Of a stretch of DNA of 64,000 bases, positions 1 to 8,181 are shown piece after piece; the first letter of the stretch is position 1; each line of letters starts with the position of its first letter. Where the stretch lies: NCBI GenBank assembly GCA_036659415.1, contig JAVXCQ010000001.1:1-64000 (forward strand), in the 5' to 3' direction. The notes under the pieces are model-generated. The model ran no database searches and was not told the DNA's origin. It saw only the letters and a program-made list of their open reading frames with translations. The DNA comes from JAVXCQ01 sp036659415 (GTDB lineage Bacteria; Bacillota; Negativicutes; Acidaminococcales; Acidaminococcaceae). The translations under genes were made by a program, and so were the position numbers.

Positions 1-660
1 GAAAGCAGTAGCTTTTAGTTTGCCACCAAAATCAAGTTTCAAAGCATCGCCTGTGAGGTCAGCAACGTTACCGGTACCAACTTTGAAGTATTGACGACCA
101 GCAGTAACTTTAACGCCGCCCAAGTTGCCTTTAACGAAAGCACGACGGAATTTAGTAGTGTTTTCTTCAGCATTGGTAGCCCAGTTTTGAGTGTTTTCAA
201 TCATAGCGCCGTAAGTCCAGCCATCATTAATAGCACCACTTAAATACAAACGAGTACGGCCTTCAGCTTTGTCGCCTTGGCCTTTGTTGTCATAGCTTTT
301 GTAGCCGGCACGTAATTCGCCAGTGATTTTAACGTTGTCAGCATTTTTTTCTAGTTTAGCTACACGCACACCTAGGTTGTCCAATTCGTTAGCGAATTCA
401 GCAACTAGTTTGTCGTCAGCGCCGATAGCGCCTTTAGCCAAAGCTTTAGCAACGATTTGAGCCATTTCATAACGGGTCATAGTTTCGTTACCTTGGAAAG
501 TACCATCTGGGTAGCCGTCTACGATACCAGCAGCAGCTAATTTAGCTACGGAGCCGTATGCCCAATGGCCTGCAGGGACATCGGAGAATGGGTTTGCTGC
601 AAAAGCTGTAGCAGTTACGCCAAGAGCCATTGCCATTGCAAGTACTAAAGATTTTTTCAT
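1..660 (-). CDS. SLH-domain outer-membrane porin (OmpM-like), 3' end outside window
   Basis: The first 220 codons are present and the frame is open to base 1, so the C-terminus is missing. The protein begins with a cleavable signal peptide (MKKSLVLAMAMALGVTATAFA). An S-layer homology domain follows at about residues 23-85, with FSDVPAGHWAY, GIVDGYPDGTF and TRYEMAQIVAKAL motifs. A short coiled-coil-like stretch (about 90-110) precedes beta-strand-rich porin sequence. In Negativicutes such proteins are abundant porins whose SLH domain binds peptidoglycan and tethers the outer membrane. The ATG at 660 is preceded by a strong GGAGG site. The leader is unusually long, with a candidate promoter near 1030. 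Family identity is clear; the exact orthologue is not. Confidence 0.9.
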   Translation of the reverse strand, partial: MKKSLVLAMAMALGVTATAFAANPFSDVPAGHWAYGSVAKLAAAGIVDGYPDGTFQGNETMTRYEMAQIVAKALAKGAIGADDKLVAEFANELDNLGVRVAKLEKNADNVKITGELRAGYKSYDNKGQGDKAEGRTRLYLSGAINDGWTYGAMIENTQNWATNAEENTTKFRRAFVKGNLGGVKVTAGRQYFKVGTGNVADLTGDALKLDFGGKLKATAF

Positions 661-678
661 TTTTGTTTCCTCCTTCAA

Positions 679-701
679 GGAATTTTATTTTTATAAAATC
701 C
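679..701 (-). other. leader hairpin just upstream of the porin ribosome binding site
   Basis: GGA plus TTTTAT pairs with ATAAAA plus TCC around a four-base loop, with one bulged base. It ends a few bases before the GGAGG site of the porin gene. Hairpins in this position often stabilise abundant porin mRNAs; that role is inference. Confidence 0.35.
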
Positions 702-1023
702 TCGGTTAGGAAGTGGGAACTTCTGTTTTGCTCGTCAATGCGTGTTACCTTGTTTCCACTATTGCCTAGCAAATCGTCCGTCTCTGCTTCTCGACTTCAG
801 ATATTATAAAGCAAATTAAATGTTACCTGTACTTCACTTCTATTGTAAACTCTCTTATTTTCATTTGCAAGTATTTTTTATTTAGTTCACTAATTCGCCA
901 TACTTTTAAGAACTCCTGCTTAGGCTAAAAAAATATTTTGAACAATTTTTTTGATTAACGCCAGCTAGTACTAAAAGCGTAAATTATACTCTTGAGCGCA
1001 AGGGTTTAATTTATTATGTAGCA

Positions 1024-1032
1024 ATTATAGCA
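1024..1032 (-). promoter_or_regulatory. candidate extended -10 promoter of the porin gene
   Basis: Read on the minus strand the site is TGC-TATAAT, a perfect -10 hexamer with the extended TG element. The -35 position (about 1047-1052) is a poor match and is overlapped by an inverted repeat. It would give a leader of about 350 bases. The rest of 661-1240 is AT-rich, holds no convincing ORF, and has another TATAAT at 803-808 with a poor -35. Confidence 0.4.
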
Positions 1033-1045
1033 CAATTTTTTTGCT

Positions 1046-1061
1046 CTGACTACCCAGTCAG
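1046..1061. promoter_or_regulatory. inverted repeat CTGACT-N4-AGTCAG, candidate TetR-family operator
   Basis: Perfect 6-bp half-sites are separated by ACCC. The site covers the -35 position of the candidate porin promoter. The same half-sites and spacing recur at 34592-34607 in front of tolC. Short palindromes of this kind are typical TetR/AcrR-family operators. No TetR gene is in the window, so the regulator is unknown. Confidence 0.5.
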
Positions 1062-1240
1062 CGTGATTTTTCTGTTTATTCTGTTCTTTTCAAAAGGTCA
1101 TTTGTCCGTTTGAGTTTATTTTTTTGTTTGAGTGTGCTCTGAGCTGGAGCTTAGTTAAGCTTGTGTTGACACTTAAGTGCCTGATACTAAAGGTCTGACA
1201 GATGCGAGCTAAGACTTGTATTTTCGTCCCCATAACGACA

Positions 1241-1266
1241 AAAAGCTCCCCTTAAGGGGAGCTTTT
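1241..1266 (-). terminator. rho-independent terminator after the yjiG-like gene
   Basis: This is a 26-base perfect palindrome with arms AAAAGCTCCCCTT and AAGGGGAGCTTTT. On the minus strand it runs into a T tract and lies 7 bases past the stop codon at 1274. It separates this gene from the porin leader. Confidence 0.85.
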
Positions 1267-1273
1267 ATAGCCT

Positions 1274-1738
1274 TTAAGCACCAAGTGCTTTCATGATAAA
1301 CATAGCAATAGCGGCATTAACGGCGGAGATAGCAATTAGCACCGGATAATGCTTAGCCGGTACACCGGCTGTGCCTAAAAGGCGTCCCAAATATTGAATC
1401 TTGGAACCCAAAAGGTAGATGGCGGGAATAACAATAGTAATATGGTGAGCATCCACGGAGCCAGCACTATACAGTGCCATGGCTACGCCTACGGCGCCGC
1501 CCATACTCATTAAGGCACTGAGAATAATCATAATCGCTTCGCCCGGCAAACCCCAAACGGCCATAACAGGAGCAAAAATCTTACCGGCAATGGCAAGCGC
1601 ACCTGTAACGTTCAAAATCTTGATACAAACATAAGCCATTAACACGTTAGGAATAATATTATCCACCGCAACATGCCAACCTTTGCGGGCACCCTGTACA
1701 AAAATATCCATGACGGAGGGCTTGCTAACGTGAGCTGC
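1274..1738 (-). CDS. yjiG: YjiG-like inner-membrane protein (nucleoside-recognition/SpmB-like), 5' end lost in the gap
   Basis: About 155 codons are visible. The frame enters the N run without a stop, and the residues before the first ATG (at 1711) still resemble family sequence, so the true start lies in the gap. Features are VMDIFVQGARKGW, then several membrane segments, with VWGLPGEA, LMSMGGAVGVAMAL and LGRLLGTAGVPAKHYP motifs that match E. coli YjiG (about 153 aa). YjiG is normally paired with YjiH, which may lie in the unsequenced stretch. The transported substrate is not established for the family. A strong terminator follows. Confidence 0.8.
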   Translation of the reverse strand, partial: AAHVSKPSVMDIFVQGARKGWHVAVDNIIPNVLMAYVCIKILNVTGALAIAGKIFAPVMAVWGLPGEAIMIILSALMSMGGAVGVAMALYSAGSVDAHHITIVIPAIYLLGSKIQYLGRLLGTAGVPAKHYPVLIAISAVNAAIAMFIMKALGA

Positions 1739-1838
1739 NNNNNNNNNNNNNNNNNNNNNNNNNNNNNNNNNNNNNNNNNNNNNNNNNNNNNNNNNNNNNN
1801 NNNNNNNNNNNNNNNNNNNNNNNNNNNNNNNNNNNNNN
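1739..1838. other. assembly gap of 100 N
   Basis: Exactly 100 unknown bases, which usually marks a scaffold join of unknown true length. It interrupts the 5' end of the yjiG-like gene and could hide its upstream partner gene. Confidence 0.99.
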
Positions 1839-1849
1839 AAACAAAAACT

Positions 1850-1894
1850 AAAGGCAAAAACAAAACGCTATTTAGCCACGAGCTAAATAGCGTT
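1850..1894 (-). terminator. terminator overlapping the end of the yqgF-like gene
   Basis: A 13-bp perfect stem (1864-1876 with 1882-1894, loop of five) overlaps the last codons and stop of the upstream gene. On the minus strand it is followed by TTTTGTTTTTG. It probably ends the long LPS/LPS-transport transcript. Confidence 0.8.
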
Positions 1895-2273
1895 TGATGA
1901 GAATAAAGGCGGCATAGCCGTCCAAATTAACAGGAGGTGTTTGTAGTCCTAGGGGTAAGAGTCTTCGCCAACCCTGGGGTGGGTGCATTTGCCAATACAG
2001 CTTGCGTGCTTCTTGGGTGCTATTGGCTTCTGGCACCACGAGGAGTTCATGCGGTGCCAAAAGTTCTTTTAAGGTTTGCTGCATACTCGCCGTGGTCGTG
2101 CCGTCACCGATTAGGCACAGGCTGACCACAACATCCTGCAGAAAATCGCGCAAACCTTCTTCAAAATCGTCCATTAGGAGCACGTCCAGACGCAAGAGCT
2201 GTCCGGCACTATCTGTTAGGGCGACTCCGGTCTTACTGCGTCCGGGGTCAACGCCAAGAATTAGTTTATTCAT
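1872..2273 (-). CDS. YqgF/RuvX-like RNase H-fold nuclease
   Basis: A 133-aa protein of the size expected for YqgF/RuvX, which processes pre-16S rRNA in some bacteria and was first described as a Holliday-junction resolvase. The usual three acidic positions are visible: Asp9 in LGVDPGRSKTGVAL, Glu82 in VPEANSTQEAR and Asp118 in NLDGYAAFIL. The first motif is DPGRS rather than the usual DFG, and the protein is divergent, so the exact activity is uncertain. The ATG overlaps the stop of the DUF3084 gene (ATGA), which shows translational coupling. It is the last gene of the LPS-transport operon and its terminator overlaps its 3' end. Confidence 0.7.
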   Translation of the reverse strand: MNKLILGVDPGRSKTGVALTDSAGQLLRLDVLLMDDFEEGLRDFLQDVVVSLCLIGDGTTTASMQQTLKELLAPHELLVVPEANSTQEARKLYWQMHPPQGWRRLLPLGLQTPPVNLDGYAAFILIKRYLARG

Positions 2274-3433
2274 GGTCTTTCCACTTCCAAACGTAAAAGT
2301 ACGGGGCCTGCGATGGTAATATCGTTACGAGCATAAGCCGTCAATTCAACTTCGCCGCCTAGGGCATTCATCTTGTCACTGGCTTCCATCATCGTGGCTG
2401 CATCCATAGTTCCTACCTTGCCGGTAAGTGGATCCGGCAAGACGCCGGCAGTTACTGCTAATTTATTAACCTCGGTCAGCAAACTAAATAATTCTCTTTG
2501 CACATTTTCACTGCCAGCTTCGATGGTCACGACTTTACTGTAAATTTTGGCATCACGGGGATAAACCACCCGGTTGGGCATAATCTCCAGGGTACTCACT
2601 GCCATTTCGCCGGCAATAATATTACCTGCAGTGCGCACTCGCACATAAACCTTACCTTTGGGTTCAGCTAAAACTTGCAGGGCTTGTTCTACTAATTTTT
2701 CCGGTAGCCAAAGTCCCCACACAGTATCATCTGCTACACCCATACGGCGCAACACTTTTTCATTGGCAGCAGCCAAAAATAAATCCAGTTGCTTTTTATT
2801 CTCAGTAGCCTTTAAACCTGTTTGCAAATCCCCTGCAAACAAAACTTCACCGGCACGGAAAACCACTTGCCCCTCCCGCACTGCCACTAGGCCTGCTTGC
2901 AGTTTTTCAGTCGCTGCTTCTAGTTCACCAATTTCCTGTTCCAGTTTGCCTCTGGAGGCGAGTAAAGTATCTACCTCGGCTTTAGTCGCCGCAAGGTCAG
3001 CTCCCGCTTGGGTGTAACGCTCCTGCAAGGCAACTAACTGTTCGTTCATTTCATCTCGTTGCTCTTTCATGGCGTCCAAACTTTCCGAAGAAAGCTTGAT
3101 TTTATTGCCTAATTCGGCGATTAATTGATTATTAGCCGCTAATTCCAGCGTGGCTGCTTCTTTATCCCGATTCAAAGTTGCTAGCTCTGTTTGTAGCTTT
3201 TGCATACCAAACAGGGCTGTCCGGGCGTCATTGGAAGAGATCGCTAAAATGCCCAAAGACACCGTGGCAATCAAAATGCCGGTAACCACCGTAATGAGTA
3301 CGGAGGTGTGGTAGGGACGCAAACCAAAAACGGATAAACGTTTTTTGCCGATTTTGCTCCCTAATTTATCACCGATAAAGGCGATGATACCACCCACAAT
3401 AGCCAGCATTAAGATTAAGTTGTAACCAAACAT
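2270..3433 (-). CDS. DUF3084 membrane protein with a long coiled coil
   Basis: A 387-aa protein with two N-terminal membrane segments (about 5-22 and 45-66) flanking a basic loop (GSKIGKKRLSVFGLRPYHT) typical of DUF3084. A long coiled coil follows (about 78-180, rich in E, Q, L, K and A), then a C-terminal alpha/beta domain. The function is unknown. Its constant place downstream of lptB/lptF in LPS loci suggests an envelope scaffold role, which is inference. The start has AAAGGATGGTGAG upstream. Confidence 0.75.
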   Translation of the reverse strand: MFGYNLILMLAIVGGIIAFIGDKLGSKIGKKRLSVFGLRPYHTSVLITVVTGILIATVSLGILAISSNDARTALFGMQKLQTELATLNRDKEAATLELAANNQLIAELGNKIKLSSESLDAMKEQRDEMNEQLVALQERYTQAGADLAATKAEVDTLLASRGKLEQEIGELEAATEKLQAGLVAVREGQVVFRAGEVLFAGDLQTGLKATENKKQLDLFLAAANEKVLRRMGVADDTVWGLWLPEKLVEQALQVLAEPKGKVYVRVRTAGNIIAGEMAVSTLEIMPNRVVYPRDAKIYSKVVTIEAGSENVQRELFSLLTEVNKLAVTAGVLPDPLTGKVGTMDAATMMEASDKMNALGGEVELTAYARNDITIAGPVLLRLEVERP

Positions 3434-3496
3434 GAACTCACCATCCTTTGCAGCCTGCTCTTACATAGTGTACTTAGCCAGCAGGAAGCTACCCGA

Positions 3497-4582
3497 TTAT
3501 CTGTCTTTTTGCCGCATGAGCCACAAGCCCACGAGGCCGCACAAAAGATTAGGAGTGGCGGCGGCTAATAGTGGCGGAATGGCGCCCCCTTTGCCTAAAC
3601 CGGTACAAAAGGTCATCACGGAATAATAAATAAAGATAATCACGATACTAATGCCAAGGCCAATGGAAGAACTAGCTCTTTGAGGCTGCATACCCAGCGG
3701 AATACCAATCATAGCAAAGAAAAAACTAGACAGTGGTATGGAAAAGCGCATATAGATCTCCATGACTTGCTTACTGGTAGGTAGATATTGTTTTTCCAAA
3801 ATCTGGATATACTGCCGCAATTCGCTAATGGTCATAGAGTCCAGCTCTTTTTGATCCAAGGAAATTTCGTGGGGTGTAGCTGCAATCGGCAAAACCTGTT
3901 GGTCAAAGGTCATGGATTGCTGAATGCCATCGTTACTGACGGATAAGATGCTGCCATCATTCATATGCCAGGAGCCGTTCTGCCAAGTGGCAGTTTTGGC
4001 TTTTTGAATACGGGTCAAGTGTCCTTTTTCAAATTCTTCCATAGTGATGTCTTTCATGGTACCAGTATCTTCATCAAAACTACGAGCATAGGTCAACCGT
4101 TCTAGATTGGACCCACTCACAGATTTAATGATGACGTGTTCCTGCGAACGTGGCGTAGTATTTTGTTTTATTTCTTGGTCAATAATATAATTATAACCAA
4201 CTTTGGACGCCGGTACTACTTTTTCTGCCCAAATTACCGAAAACATACTGATAAGAAACCCTGCAATCAAAACCGGTGCTGCCAAGCGGTAAAAGCTCAT
4301 ACCGCCGGACTTCATAGCCGCAATTTCGCTATTACCCGAAAGGCGGCCAAAGGCTAGGAGTGAAGCTAGGAGCATGGACATGGGGAAAGTATAGTTAATT
4401 ACCTCCGGCAAACTGCACAAAAAAAGTCTGAACAAGGCATCTGCCGAAGCATCATATTTCGTAATAAATTCCGTAATGCGAAACAAGAGGGAACTGGCAA
4501 TGAAGATGGTGGTAAATGAGGCCACACCAAAAACAAAAGGTCCCATTAATTCTTTCAGAATATAACGGTCAAGTATGCGCAT
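3497..4582 (-). CDS. LptF/LptG-family LPS export permease
   Basis: An inner-membrane subunit of the Lpt ABC transporter that extracts LPS for transfer to LptC and LptA. It starts MRILDRYILKELMGPFVFG, the conserved N-terminus of the family. There are three N-terminal membrane segments, a periplasmic beta-jellyroll region (about 120-255) and three C-terminal segments. I chose the ATG at 4582 because AAGGAG lies 6 bases before it; a GTG six codons upstream has no site. At 361 aa the length is normal. Only one LptF/G gene is visible, so the transporter may be a homodimer or a partner may lie elsewhere. It follows lptB by 14 bases. Confidence 0.92.
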   Translation of the reverse strand: MRILDRYILKELMGPFVFGVASFTTIFIASSLLFRITEFITKYDASADALFRLFLCSLPEVINYTFPMSMLLASLLAFGRLSGNSEIAAMKSGGMSFYRLAAPVLIAGFLISMFSVIWAEKVVPASKVGYNYIIDQEIKQNTTPRSQEHVIIKSVSGSNLERLTYARSFDEDTGTMKDITMEEFEKGHLTRIQKAKTATWQNGSWHMNDGSILSVSNDGIQQSMTFDQQVLPIAATPHEISLDQKELDSMTISELRQYIQILEKQYLPTSKQVMEIYMRFSIPLSSFFFAMIGIPLGMQPQRASSSIGLGISIVIIFIYYSVMTFCTGLGKGGAIPPLLAAATPNLLCGLVGLWLMRQKDR

Positions 4583-4596
4583 AGAGTACTCCTTCC

Positions 4597-5316
4597 TCAC
4601 AGGGTGAATTTATCACCAAGGTAATATTTACGGGCCATCGGGTCATTGGCAATAGTCTGACTATCACCGGCAATCAAGATCTTGCCGTCACTAAGAATAT
4701 AAGCCTTGTCCACGATACTCAAGGTTTCGCGCACGTTATGGTCGGTAATCAAAATGCCGATGCCCCGCTGCGCTAGGTGTGCAATCATACCTTGAATATC
4801 AGCTACGGCTAGGGGGTCAATCCCGGCAAAGGGTTCATCCAAAAGTATAAACGAGGGATCGGTCGCCAGGGAACGAGCAATTTCCACCCGCCGCCGCTCA
4901 CCACCGGACAGCTCCGAGCCTTTGCGGTGACGAATATGTTCCACGTGGAATTCAGCAATCAGATCATTCATTTTGCTTACTCTTTGCTCTGGGTTCAGCC
5001 CCGTTAGCTCGAGAATGGCCATAATATTATCTTCTACCGTTAGCTTACGAAAAATCGAGGCTTCCTGGGGTAAATAACCGATGCCGGCTTTGGCTCTTTC
5101 ATTCATGGGCATCTTGGTAATATCCCGACCATCAATGAGTACGCTGCCCCCATCGGGGCGCTCCACACCGACAATCATATAAAAAGTCGTAGTTTTACCG
5201 GCTCCGTTAGGCCCTAAAAGTCCCACCACTGAGCCTTGTGCCACCTCAATACTCACATCGTTGACCACTTGGCGGCCGGTATAAGTTTTCATTAAATTTC
5301 TGGTTTCAATATGCAC
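4597..5316 (-). CDS. lptB: LptB, LPS export ABC ATPase
   Basis: The cytoplasmic ATPase that powers LPS extraction. Motifs: Walker A GPNGAGKTT, Q-loop LPQEASIF, signature LSGGERRRVEIARSL, Walker B FILLDEPFAGIDP and H-loop ITDHNVRE. I chose the GTG at 5316 because GGAGG lies 7 bases upstream. It gives 240 aa, which matches LptB (about 241); longer in-frame starts add an atypical extension. It lies between lptA and the permease gene. Confidence 0.95.
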   Translation of the reverse strand: MHIETRNLMKTYTGRQVVNDVSIEVAQGSVVGLLGPNGAGKTTTFYMIVGVERPDGGSVLIDGRDITKMPMNERAKAGIGYLPQEASIFRKLTVEDNIMAILELTGLNPEQRVSKMNDLIAEFHVEHIRHRKGSELSGGERRRVEIARSLATDPSFILLDEPFAGIDPLAVADIQGMIAHLAQRGIGILITDHNVRETLSIVDKAYILSDGKILIAGDSQTIANDPMARKYYLGDKFTL

Positions 5317-5415
5317 GTTTGTTCCTCCAATTCCTGGGTCAACAGTGTTGCGCTGTCCAACCGCAAACCTAGGGGCAAGTGCCAACCGGCCTTTGTACTT
5401 CTTATAGGTTTAGGT

Positions 5416-6153
5416 CTAGACTACCGGTTTAGCAACCGGCTGTGCCACTGGGATATAGACAAGTTTTACTTGACCAAAAGCTTGTGCCGTTTGGTCGTTA
5501 TTGGTAATTTTAAGCTTATTGCCGGTAATAGTATTCCCATCTTGTACGGCTACCGCATGGCCAATCAGCTCAATAATACCTTCTTGTTGCAAATCATAAG
5601 TAGCTTTATCTGCATTCGCCGTTAGCTTGCGCACCTCGCTGACAATAGTCACCTGCCCTTCGGCTGTAGCTAAGCCTGCTCGCATATCATAATTGATGTA
5701 GTCGGCTTTCAATACGCTGCCGTCATCTAGGGCAAGTTCACCCCAAGAACCCACAGTTTCTACAAATTCACGGTCTTGATAATATTCTACCTGCTCAGCC
5801 CGCAAAGTTTTATCCTGTTTTTTAATCATAGCACTGCCGATAGCAGTCAAATGGTGCTCATCATGCATGACAAGAGTATCGCAAGTTGTGCGGGCATCTT
5901 TTTGCACAGCATTGACGCCTCCTGTCAAACGTCCGGCACTGGTTTTGGTATTATATTCGCCGGCAGCCGCTTTGACGATGCCGTCTTCTTTAGTAATCAC
6001 CACATTACCGGTAGCCGTAGTCACCCCGGACTTCGTATTATATTCAATAACATCAGCTTTTACACTGGTAGCAGCATAAGCCGCCTGAGCACCTGCTAAA
6101 CCCGTCACTGTAAGGGCGAGGGCGAGCATCATTCCTGTTAATTGTTTCTTCAT
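5416..6153 (-). CDS. lptA: LptA/OstA-like periplasmic LPS transport protein
   Basis: A 245-aa protein with a signal peptide ending near AQAAYA and then OstA-type beta-jellyroll repeats (VKADVIEYNTKSG-TTATGNVVITKEDG, LKADYINYDMRAGLATAEGQVTI). It forms the periplasmic bridge that carries LPS to the outer membrane. It is longer than E. coli LptA (185 aa) and so may span more strands, as many diderm Firmicute versions do. The ATG overlaps the lptC stop (ATGA). No lptD lies in the window. Confidence 0.88.
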   Translation of the reverse strand: MKKQLTGMMLALALTVTGLAGAQAAYAATSVKADVIEYNTKSGVTTATGNVVITKEDGIVKAAAGEYNTKTSAGRLTGGVNAVQKDARTTCDTLVMHDEHHLTAIGSAMIKKQDKTLRAEQVEYYQDREFVETVGSWGELALDDGSVLKADYINYDMRAGLATAEGQVTIVSEVRKLTANADKATYDLQQEGIIELIGHAVAVQDGNTITGNKLKITNNDQTAQAFGQVKLVYIPVAQPVAKPVV

Positions 6154-6704
6154 GGTTGAACCCCTTTCTGTACTTCGGCATTGCCTGCTAACCGTAACTG
6201 TTCCAAGCCGCTGTCGGTAATGGCTTGGTCAGCCAAGGCCAACAAATCCTCTTTCGTAATGCGTACCTTACCTTGAGCTGTAATTTTGTCTTCTGAACGC
6301 AACCAGCTGACCTGGTCGGCTTCTAGCTTACCACCACTAGAGAGCGTAGCTACCACGTTGCCCTGCAAAACCACATCTTTCTTCGCCATCACAATGGAGC
6401 CGCCAGTAGACACTAGTTCTAACACACTGCCATCTGCACGATACCACTTACCTTTGACGTCTTTCATTTGATTGGTATCAGTGGCTTTATCGTAAACCAT
6501 TTCACCGATGGCCAGCTCCCACAACAGCTTCCCATTTTGTTCTTCTTTCAGCTTACTATTGCGCACCAACATATCATCGACTTTGATGTCTTTACCTAAT
6601 TTGGATTTAGTAATAGTTTCCTCGCTACTAAACAACCACGCAAAAATTAAACCTAAAAGCACAAAACCGGCTGCAATTAATAAAAAACTACGTTTATTTT
6701 TCAT
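6150..6704 (-). CDS. lptC: LptC, LPS export bitopic protein
   Basis: A 184-aa protein with one N-terminal membrane anchor (about 6-25, RSFLLIAAGFVLLGLIFAWLF) and a periplasmic beta-rich domain. LptC links the LptB/F/G complex to LptA. Family-like features are the acidic and hydrophobic strands (LLWELAIGEMVYDKAT, GKLEADQVSWLRSEDKITAQGKVRITKED). The start overlaps the end of the acyltransferase gene by 11 bases, consistent with one operon. Confidence 0.85.
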   Translation of the reverse strand: MKNKRSFLLIAAGFVLLGLIFAWLFSSEETITKSKLGKDIKVDDMLVRNSKLKEEQNGKLLWELAIGEMVYDKATDTNQMKDVKGKWYRADGSVLELVSTGGSIVMAKKDVVLQGNVVATLSSGGKLEADQVSWLRSEDKITAQGKVRITKEDLLALADQAITDSGLEQLRLAGNAEVQKGVQP

Positions 6705-7602
6705 CTTTGCCTGCTTTCTGCGCTACCACCGGTGGCGTATAAGGAGTGTTCCAACGATGCTGAAACCACAGCCAATTATCCGGATATTCGCGAATTACTT
6801 CTTCAACAACTTGGGTCATGCGTAGGGTCACGTTATAATCATCGGCGAGACGATCGCCAGTATCTTCATAATAAATCGGTTCCTTGACTAAAGCCTGGTG
6901 ACCGTAATAGCCTTCTTTGCGCACAATGAAGATAGGAATAATCGGAGCCTTGAACTTGCGGGCAAAGTAGGCAGGTCCTCCCGGAGTGGAGGCCAGCTTG
7001 CCTAAAAACGGCACAAAAACACCGTCATAGCCACCATCTTGGTCGGCAATCAGTCCCAGCATCCTACCTTTTTTCATCGCCCGTGCACAGCCTAAAATCT
7101 CACTAGTGCCACGGGAAAAAATTTCCTGCCCGGCACCGGTGCGTAATTCATTCATGAATTTACTGTACAACCGGTTGGGCTGTGGTTTTTCCACAGCACT
7201 AAGAGGAAATCCGTTCAGTGCCAAAGCAGCACCCAGCCATTCCCAATTGTCCATATGACAGGCTAACATCACAACCCCCTGTCCTTTGGCCAAATTTTCC
7301 CACAAAAGGTCGGGGTGGTCAAAAGAAACCAGTCCCCGTATATTATCCTTGTTCAGTGCCGGCATATACATAATTTCCACGAAAGTAATCCCCGTTTTCA
7401 CAAACAGGGCTTTAATATGCTTTTTGGCTTCGGCTAAGGATACCCCTAGGCGTTCCACCATGGTTTCTTCGGCACGAATACGCTGTTTTTTGGCTACTAA
7501 CCAATAGATGTGGCCCAAAACATAGCCAATCCACACCACCACCTTATAGGGCAAATGGTAAATTATCCAACTCATTGTTTTTAATAAATAATACAGCCAC
7601 AT
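6694..7602 (-). CDS. LpxL/HtrB-type lipid A acyltransferase (first of two)
   Basis: An inner-membrane enzyme of about 302 aa that adds a secondary acyl chain to Kdo-lipid A. It has an N-terminal hydrophobic anchor and the catalytic H-x4-E motif in ACHMDNWEW. Further conserved blocks are LGLIADQDGGYDGVFVPFLGKLASTPGGPA and DNWLWFQHRW. The ATG at 7602 shares a base with the kdsC stop (TAATG). The sequence cannot tell whether it acts as an LpxL or LpxM type. A second homologue is at 19522-20427. Confidence 0.88.
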   Translation of the reverse strand: MWLYYLLKTMSWIIYHLPYKVVVWIGYVLGHIYWLVAKKQRIRAEETMVERLGVSLAEAKKHIKALFVKTGITFVEIMYMPALNKDNIRGLVSFDHPDLLWENLAKGQGVVMLACHMDNWEWLGAALALNGFPLSAVEKPQPNRLYSKFMNELRTGAGQEIFSRGTSEILGCARAMKKGRMLGLIADQDGGYDGVFVPFLGKLASTPGGPAYFARKFKAPIIPIFIVRKEGYYGHQALVKEPIYYEDTGDRLADDYNVTLRMTQVVEEVIREYPDNWLWFQHRWNTPYTPPVVAQKAGKDEK

Positions 7603-8135
7603 TATTGAGAATCTCCCTGTCCTTTTTGCACATAAGAGGCCACTACCTGCTCCCAGATGCCCCGTGCTTTTAGAATACTTTCTATTACTTCCCGTACTGC
7701 ACCGGCACCGCCGCAAGCTTGCGTAACTAGGTCAGCGCAGGCTTGTACCTCACTCACGGCATTAGCCGGAGCACAGGCATAGCCTGCTAGGTGTAACGCC
7801 GGCAAATCGTTGAGGTCATCACCCATATAGGCGACCTGACTAAGGTCTAACCGATGGTTAACTGCTAACTTATTCAAAACTAGGCTCTTATCCTTAATGC
7901 CGGTATAAATTTCAGTAATACCTAGTTCTCGTGCTCGTTGGCTAACAATCTGACTTGTGCGTCCCGTAATAATGGCTATGATTAAATCATTACGCAAAGC
8001 ACAACTAATCCCCAGACCATCTTGAGCGTGAAACCTTTTGCACAATTCACCGTCCTGCCCTATGATAATGCCGCCGTCCGTTAAGACGCCGTCCACATCC
8101 AGTGCCAAAAGGCGAATTGTTTCTAGTTTTTTCAT
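7602..8135 (-). CDS. kdsC: KdsC, Kdo-8-phosphate phosphatase
   Basis: A HAD-superfamily phosphatase (177 aa) that releases Kdo from Kdo-8-phosphate in the cytoplasm. The catalytic Asp is in LALDVDGVLTDGG, with the small C0-type cap typical of KdsC. Other motifs are ITGRTS, a Lys in KDKSLVLN and GDDLNDLPAL. It lies in the kdsB-kdsA-kdsD-kdsC run and overlaps the next gene by one base. Confidence 0.93.
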   Translation of the reverse strand: MKKLETIRLLALDVDGVLTDGGIIIGQDGELCKRFHAQDGLGISCALRNDLIIAIITGRTSQIVSQRARELGITEIYTGIKDKSLVLNKLAVNHRLDLSQVAYMGDDLNDLPALHLAGYACAPANAVSEVQACADLVTQACGGAGAVREVIESILKARGIWEQVVASYVQKGQGDSQ

Positions 8136-8181
8136 CTGTCCCCACCCCTTCTCCTATAGGAAGAAAGCTTCCGCCCTATTT

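Noticed and set aside
1166..1200. Plus-strand TTGACA as a promoter
   Set aside because: No -10 at 16-18 bases and no plus-strand gene downstream.
1639..1897. Open frames on both strands that run through the N block
   Set aside because: They exist only because N is read as sense; there is no coding evidence on either side in those frames.
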